Source of the DNA: Zoroaster sp. YZ-2022
Lineage: Eukaryota; Echinodermata; Asteroidea; Forcipulatida; Zoroasteridae
Length of the DNA stretch: 64,000 nucleotides
Assembly: GCA_029582265.1 (NCBI GenBank)
Contig: CM055827.1
Location: 2,961,423-3,025,422, forward strand
Direction: 5' to 3'
In this document: one piece after another, positions 58,305-64,000 of the stretch
Numbering within the stretch: the stretch's first letter is position 1
How the letters are laid out: the number at the start of each line of letters is the position of its first letter
Notes under the pieces: generated by a model
Database searches by the model: none
Told to the model about the DNA's origin: nothing
What the model saw: the letters and a program-made list of their open reading frames with translations, nothing else
Translations under genes and position numbers: made by a program

Positions 58305-58884
58305 CTAGACGGCAGTGTTTGTGATATTACAAACACATAGGTGTTCGGCGAAGTTTCTTTGTCAGGGCAATGATGATGACATCAGGAATGTTTTTAAAGA
58401 AACTTCATTATTATTTTTTTTAATATTAAACTGTGACTTCCGGTTTAGACAGGAAGTAAAGGTCAAATTGGGGTCACGTTAACAATCTGTTACAAGGTTA
58501 GTGCAAAAACTGTGAATTTACCTCTTGTGGTTGTTGATATGATTTTTTTTTAAATATTAAACTTTGACTTCCGGTTTGGATAGGAAGTAAGGTCAAATTG
58601 GGGTCATCTTTTTGTAAATATTTATTGACAATTAACGAACTGTACAATGGTACAAAAATTGTGAATTTACCTCTTGTGGTTGTTGAGATATGATTTTTTT
58701 CAATATTAAAACTTGACTTCCGGTTTGGACAGGAAATAAGGTCAAATTGGAGGTCACTCTACAACTCGTATGTTTCATCTACTTTGTTAAGTTTTAAGTA
58801 CATGCCAAGATTCAAGTTCATGTGAAGTTTGCAGAGTATGTGTTTTTTGCGGACAAACATGAGTATAGGAGAAGAAGAGAGCAA
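58305..58884 (+). mobile_element. Modular hairpin/core-repeat element (copy E, 3 cores)
   Basis: ACTAGACGGCA, hairpin GTGTTTGT-GATATT-ACAAACAC (58315-58336), AGGTGTTCGGCG. Core units at GACTTCCGGTTTRGA at 58435, 58566 and 58715 each include AGGAAGTAAGGTCAAATTGG and TGTGGTTGTTGAGATATGAT. The tail is ACAACTCGTATGTTTCATCT, CATGCCAAGATTCAAGTTCA and GGAGAAGAAGAG. The next element's hairpin follows directly. Confidence 0.65.
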
Positions 58885-60012
58885 GCAACTAGATATAAGT
58901 TTTTGTCACAACAAAAAACAAGGTGTTCGGTTGAAGTTAAAATGCGTTACGTCATCAATTCGAAGTGTTGAAGTCAAATGTTAACGTCTGTTGAAGTTCT
59001 CGCGAGGAAAGTTTATTTAGAATACAATACAATACTGAATTCTAGAAATTATTTTAATATTAAACTTTGACTTCCAGTTTTGACAGGAAGTAAGGTCAAC
59101 TAGGGGTCACCTTTTGGTAAATACTTTTGACAATTAACAATCTGTACAATGGTACAAAAAATGTCAATTTACCTCCTGTGGTTGTTGGAGATATGATTTT
59201 TAAATATTAAACTTTTGACTTCCGGTTTGGACACAGAGCTAAGCGGTCAAATTGGGGTATAAATATTTTTTGGACAATTATCAATCTGTACAATGGCGCA
59301 AAAACTGAATTTACCTGTTGTGGTTGTTGGAGATACTTGATTTTTTTTAAATATTAAACTTTGACTTCCCGGTTTGGACAGGAAGTAAGGAGTCACAATT
59401 TGGGGTCACCTTTATTGTAAAATATTTTTTTGACTAATTAACAATCTATACAATGGTGCAAAAAAATTTTCAATTTACCTATTGTGGTTGTTGAGATATG
59501 ATTTTTTCAATATTAAACTTTGACTTCCGGTTTGGACAGGAAGTAATGCTCAGAATCAGGGGTCACCTTTGTTGTAAATATTTGTTGACAATTAACAATC
59601 TGTACAATGGTTGCAAGAATTGTGAATTTACCTGTTGTGGTTGTTGAGATATGATTTTTTTAAATATTAAACTTTGACTCCGGTTTTGGACAAGGAAGTG
59701 TAAGGTCAAGTGTGGTCACCTCTTGTGTAAATATTTTTTCGACAATTAACAATCTATACAATGGTACAATAAATGTCAATTTCACCTCTTGTGGTTAAGT
59801 TGAGATATGATTTTTAAATATTAAATTTTGACCCTTCCTGGCTTTGGACAGGAAGTAAGGTCAAATCTAAGGGTCACTGCAACTCGTGTTTCCATCTACT
59901 TGTTAAGTTCTAAGTACATGCCAAGTTTCAAGTTCATGTGAAGTTTGCAAGTATGTGTTTTTGTAGACAATCTATCCGGAGAAGAAGAAAGAAGAAGAAG
60001 AAGAAAAAAAAA
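58885..60012 (+). mobile_element. Modular hairpin/core-repeat element (copy F, 6 cores)
   Basis: AACTAGATATAAG, hairpin with TTTTTGT / ACAAAAA arms (about 58899-58918), AAGGTGTTCGG. Six core units begin at 59069, 59217, 59363, 59522, 59686 and 59830 (period 144-164). The tail is the same as copy E's (CAACTCGTGTTTCCATCTAC, AGTACATGCCAAGTTTCAAG), ending in a (GAA)n stretch at 59980-60010. The variable number of cores shows expansion by slippage or unequal exchange. No protein is encoded. Confidence 0.7.
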
Positions 60013-60060
60013 CCTAGAGCTTAAGTGTTTGTTTGAACAAACACTAGGAATTGTTCAGGG
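60013..60060 (+). repeat. Terminal hairpin module following copy F
   Basis: CCTAGAGCTTAAG, then perfect 9-bp hairpin GTGTTTGTT-TG-AACAAACAC (60025-60044), then AGGAATTGTTCAGG. The usual GGTGTTCG is blurred here. It lies directly after the GAA-repeat, as the hairpin modules do at 53165 and 58885. Confidence 0.65.
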
Positions 60061-60471
60061 AGGAGCAAGGTAATCAAGCATCTCCTTATTGCTTGACATG
60101 CTTATAAACTGTCTTTTGTTTTTCACCTATACATGCAAATAATTAAAAATAATTCATAAAATTTGAAAACAAATTCTACATTGATTTTACATTTTCAAGG
60201 TTGTACACATGATTGGCCAAAATGTCTGTAGCTGCATCCATATTACAGAATTACAACCTCAAATATCAGATGCCATTTTGTACATAAATTGTTAGACATT
60301 GAAATAATCAAAGAAGTTGTTATGGGTGCTTGTAAATTTTAACTGTCTGTTGGGTTTCATGATTCTGACTTTTGTGGTTTTACACACCCCACACTTCCCC
60401 ACAATATCGATTGAAACCACTTTGTTGACCTGTTTAACCTACTTCTGTAACCAATCTAGAAAATTAGTGTG
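60061..60471. other. No gene seen
   Basis: AT-rich; could be the left extension of the 60472 repeat (the equivalent of copy 1 is hidden in the gap). Confidence 0.4.
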
Positions 60472-61072
60472 CATGGTCTTACACATGTAACAAGTGAAAT
60501 GACTTCAGTGTAAATAGAACCCAAACCATGATCCTTTGTTGACAACAAAACAGAATCAATCTGCATTTACTATAATAAATGTACGTTCTGTATGTACGAT
60601 TTAGATGACAGTTCTTGAAGCCTAGGGTGACATTCAGAGGTTGTCATTGGAATCGGTAATTTTGGAATAAAATGTCTGCCCTCCCCTCTAAGTTTCCTTG
60701 GTGATGCATACTGCCACTGGTGATGAACCAACACATTTGTTTTCTAAAAATTTTTTGGTTCATCATTGCAGCACTATAGAACCCAAGAACTAGGGAAGGA
60801 GAGGAGCAAACAAACTAACAAAAGTATAAGGGGCCCAAATTGCAATTCCACATGACTTGACGACTGGTGCTTCATTATGTCAAAAATCACACCCAGCATC
60901 AATTCTGCATATCTGAAGGTTGCAAGATGTTGAAAAATAGGGTAAGGGCTTAGATTTAAATAAATGTTTAACTGACATGGATTGGAAAGTTACACCCCTT
61001 CTCTTGACCGGGACTGAAATGCCATGATACTACTATAACAAAAATAATAACAAATTATACTAAACCTTCCAG
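60472..61072 (+). repeat. Dispersed ~0.6-kb repeat, copy 2 (partner at 38528-39203)
   Basis: Direct-orientation partner of 38528-39203 with the same order of landmark words and many indels. It is about 75 bases shorter. No terminal inverted repeats or target duplication found. Confidence 0.85.
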
Positions 61073-62090
61073 TTTTTTCTTCTTTTTTATAGATTGGAAT
61101 TTTTAATTGGAAAGAAATGAAGACGCATTCATTTAGAAACTACATTATTTCATATCTTTTAGCTTGTTTGATTCGTGAGCAATGACAGAAATTTTCAATA
61201 TAAACGACTTTTCAGTCCTAAAATACAGGTTACGCGTGCTATTACGTGAATTCACACACAGTGCGCGACTAGGTCTTACATCATGTGTGTGGTATTTGTC
61301 GTTTGTATAGGTGGCGCGTGTACGTATGTGGCACCGTGCACATATACATACAATCGCGCCAACATTATATACAGTAATAATCTACAGTACATACACACAC
61401 ACGTTGAGTACATGTATTTTTACGTACAATACACATTCACGTTAACGAACAGTTCTTCATTATTTGTCAAATATCTAGAAAATCTTTCAGTTGGTCAAGC
61501 AATTTCAAAGGACCCATGTTACTACACTACACTTGGGGTCCATAGTTGATTGATGAGTAGGTATAGGTTTAGATTTACCATTGTTGTAACTTCCCTTTAC
61601 ATGCAATTTCATGGTAAGAACAGTTTTACACATAACAAATAAGTCATGGGAGTACTTTGGATTCATGCATCTTCTTACATTTTATTATTTCAATTTTCTT
61701 TTTCCTAGCTTTTCAGTTGTTTTGTTTTGACTATCAAGCAAAATAGTAATAATTTTAAAAAAGGAATCACAGCCCCATAATAATTTCTCTGGCAATAGCG
61801 TGTCACATGTTAAATTGGTGAAATGTTTGGTAGAGATGGTAGTAATCTTATATTCACATGTCATATCTGTCTTTGTTTACCTCAGTCTAGTTCTGCAGTC
61901 TTTATGCAAACATAACTTTCAGGTACTGAAATCAGTGTATAAAAACCGTTTATTTTCAAATAATACATCATAAATTAATTCCACATGCAAGTTTTAACTC
62001 ACATTAATGCAGCATCAAATGTACATCTTCTTCACACGCCCCCTCGGCGTTTCACCCCATTTACTTCTCAACTTTTTATATGAATTTTTT
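61073..62090. other. No supported gene; alternating purine-pyrimidine patch at 61255-61440
   Basis: The patch is rich in GTGCGCG, GTACGTATGTGGC and ACACACAC words, a pattern prone to Z-DNA. The 88-codon frame there (61283-61549) is low-complexity and I do not call it a gene. The remainder is AT-rich. Confidence 0.45.
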
Positions 62091-62262
62091 TAAGGTCAAG
62101 ATGTCACCTGCATGCAATATTTTTAGGGCAAAGATCTACCAATTCGCCCAATAAAAATCAGGTCAAGATTCAATTACTAAAAAATTCGGGTGAAGATTCA
62201 CCACGGCCATTTTTAGGTGAAGATTCACCTCAGCTAAATTTTTTTTAGGTGAAGATTCACCA
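62091..62262. repeat. Short tandem array of the palindrome GGTGAAGATTCACC
   Basis: Clean copies at about 62188, 62216 and 62248, spaced 28-32 bases with AT-rich spacers. Decayed copies lie upstream (GGTCAAGATGTCACC near 62094, GGGCAAAGATCTACC near 62128, GGTCAAGATTCAATT at 62161). Each is an inverted repeat with a GA centre. Not a known named repeat to me. Confidence 0.7.
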
Positions 62263-63645
62263 AAGAGAAAACAAGTTTTTTGGTTCCTTCTTTTATGACA
62301 CACGTGTACTTCAAATCAGTCAAAAGTAAAGTAAAGTCAGGTACCCTTTTTCTCCCTTTGTACCATCATCATTTTCTATTTTGTTACTCTTCTGTTATAT
62401 TTCTTGTATGATGTTACATTTGTTTGTGTTATGGTAGCTTTTATCTTAACAGCACATATGAAATAAAAAGTGTACAGGCTGAGAGTAGAAATAAATATGA
62501 TGCACAACTTTAAAATGTCTGTTTGCTTCCCTTTCTTTCCTTCTCAAGAATTGAAAACAAAAAAAAAAGATATAAAAAACGTTTGAAGACGTTTCTCTCT
62601 GCCCTATAATAAACACTCCGCTTTTCCATGGAAAAAAAGGGATCTCACCGTTGTTGTTGACAAAAAGGTATCATGTGGCAGTCAGAAGCAAATATTATGA
62701 GACTGAACTATTTTTTCTGTTTTATTGCTAATAAACCTGTCAAACCATGTAGGTATTAGCTTAGGTCCTTAACTTGTAATTATATTCGTTGTGTAGCTCA
62801 ATTCCAACTTACAGGCCCTTTTTTTCTTTCATTGTCGTTGTTCATTTCTTGTTGACAGACATTTATTTATTGTCATCACATATAAAAATTCCCGCTCTGG
62901 TAAACATGCATGTGTAATGTTGTTATGAAACGAACTGGGTTGTGACAAAAATTCTAAAATGTTGGCCCAGAGCCATAATTAAATTAACCGGCCTTTATTT
63001 CACAAGTACTAACGAGGTAACGTTAGGTACATACTAAACGTATAGTTTGGGCCTAACGTTATGGATATATAGGCCTAGTAACCTTAAGCGTCTCTAACGT
63101 ATACGGCCCACACATTACATATCTCTAACGTTAATGTTGAGTATTACTCAGAAACCAAGCAACATTTACGCCAAATTCGAATTTTACACTAACTTGGAAT
63201 TATAACAGTGATCGAATTTTCCAGGATCACCATTCACGCATGACCCAATAAGTCTACGTTTTTTATGAAAATTATTAATCTTCGACATCATTTTCAAAGC
63301 ACTTCTAACATTAACGCGTTACCATTTCAGCGTAGTTTGCCCAAGTCCTAGCTGCAACACCTGATCAGGGTCTCTGCTTGCTCGCAGTGATATCACTATT
63401 GGTATCCAGAGCGAAGAGGGCACACCGTGCTCATATTTCCCCAACACCAGCTATCGTATCATTGAAAAAATATACAAAAGTAAAATGGGTAAAGATCTTT
63501 TAATTTATACAAGCTTGGTAGGTAAACTCAATGGAATCCAAATAATCAAAAAGTTCCAAGATATTTACCCGTCTACTTTCGTTTTTCCCACACACCCTGT
63601 GACTGTTTACTGAAGTCGGGTTGGGTTTACATCACGAGTCATGCA
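62263..63645. other. AT-rich intergenic DNA, no supported gene
   Basis: No recognisable coding sequence. Positions 63010-63140 are rich in AACGTT and TAGGCCT words, the compositional habit used here to suggest an echinoderm-like genome. Confidence 0.5.
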
Positions 63646-63905
63646 ATGCAATGGTTTCCATAACGCAGCAGACGAGTCTGCTGATACCATAAAATACTAA
63701 GCCAGAGGATGCGAATGAAGCCAATGGCGTAGCGCGTGTTGGAAAGTACGCCGATATGATACAATGGTTGTCGCAATGTATTTCTATGACACGGCAACAG
63801 ACAGTATATGCTGATACCATAGAAATACTATTAGGAGGATGCGAGATGCTGTCATAATGTGCTGTGGAAACACGCTGATATGATACAAAGCAAACATCCA
63901 GGTAA
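63646..63905. repeat. 130-bp tandem duplication (2 diverged copies)
   Basis: GCTGATACCATA recurs at 63680 and 63810, preceded by GCAATG...TTTC.ATAAC/TGACAC and CAACAGAC, and followed by GGAGGATGCGA and CGCTGATATGATACAA in both. Period 130. The copies are well diverged. The overlapping minus-strand 111-codon frame is not convincing as a gene. Confidence 0.65.
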
Positions 63906-64000
63906 TTAGCTTCTTTGAGATTAATGTGAGTGGCTAACGCAAAAGGCACCTTCAGGCTACTATACATACCGAACCTTATCGAGATCTCGAACTGACAAAC

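Noticed and set aside
61283..61549. 88-codon ORF rich in Y, T and V
   Set aside because: Arises from alternating purine-pyrimidine low-complexity DNA.

Overview
This window is non-coding, repeat-dominated DNA from a eukaryotic, animal-type genome. I found no intact host gene. Four things suggest a marine invertebrate: spliced, TATA-driven transposon remains; abundant TAGGCCT, ACATGTA and AACGTT words; a sea-urchin-TU-like foldback element with an 8-bp target duplication; and a histone-type 3' stem-loop with a downstream element close to the sea-urchin form. An echinoderm is my best guess (moderate to low confidence). Hemichordate, amphioxus or mollusc cannot be excluded.

Layout. (1) Positions 1-38027 are a satellite array of roughly 155-160 head-to-tail monomers of about 226 bp (range about 224-233), interrupted twice. 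A 647-bp piggyBac-type MITE sits cleanly in a TTAA of one monomer (812-1458). A 1.7-kb composite retroelement sits at 32201-33940. The array is most homogeneous in its middle (about 11.7-30.7 kb) and more divergent on both sides. A 500-N assembly gap (38028-38527) truncates it on the right.

(2) The 32.2-33.9 kb insert reads on the minus strand and looks like an internally deleted Penelope-like retroelement. In order it has: a truncated ORF followed by two histone-type stem-loops; a TATAAAAG box; the N-terminal part of a reverse-transcriptase polyprotein; a fragment resembling the region after the RT core; a type-I hammerhead ribozyme; and a 262-bp unit present twice. The start of each 262-bp unit coincides, to the base, with the predicted hammerhead cleavage site. 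This is the most interesting observation in the window.

(3) Positions 38528-64000 are AT-rich DNA packed with transposon fossils. They include a 5.4-kb degenerate piggyBac element (44333-49749) with a broken DDD transposase, an amplified Cys-rich tail, and a nested foldback element and long palindrome. There are also a hAT-like MITE, a pair of 460-bp MITEs in opposite orientation plus a fragment, a 0.6-kb repeat found twice, a LINE 3' end, and a family of modular elements. The modular elements combine a conserved hairpin with ~150-bp core repeats and a GA-rich tail, reminiscent of Helentron/HINE or bivalve pearl elements.

The recognizable proteins are transposon proteins and all are broken or truncated. 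Mobility here, if any, would depend on enzymes supplied from elsewhere. All identifications come from reading the sequence; no database search was run.
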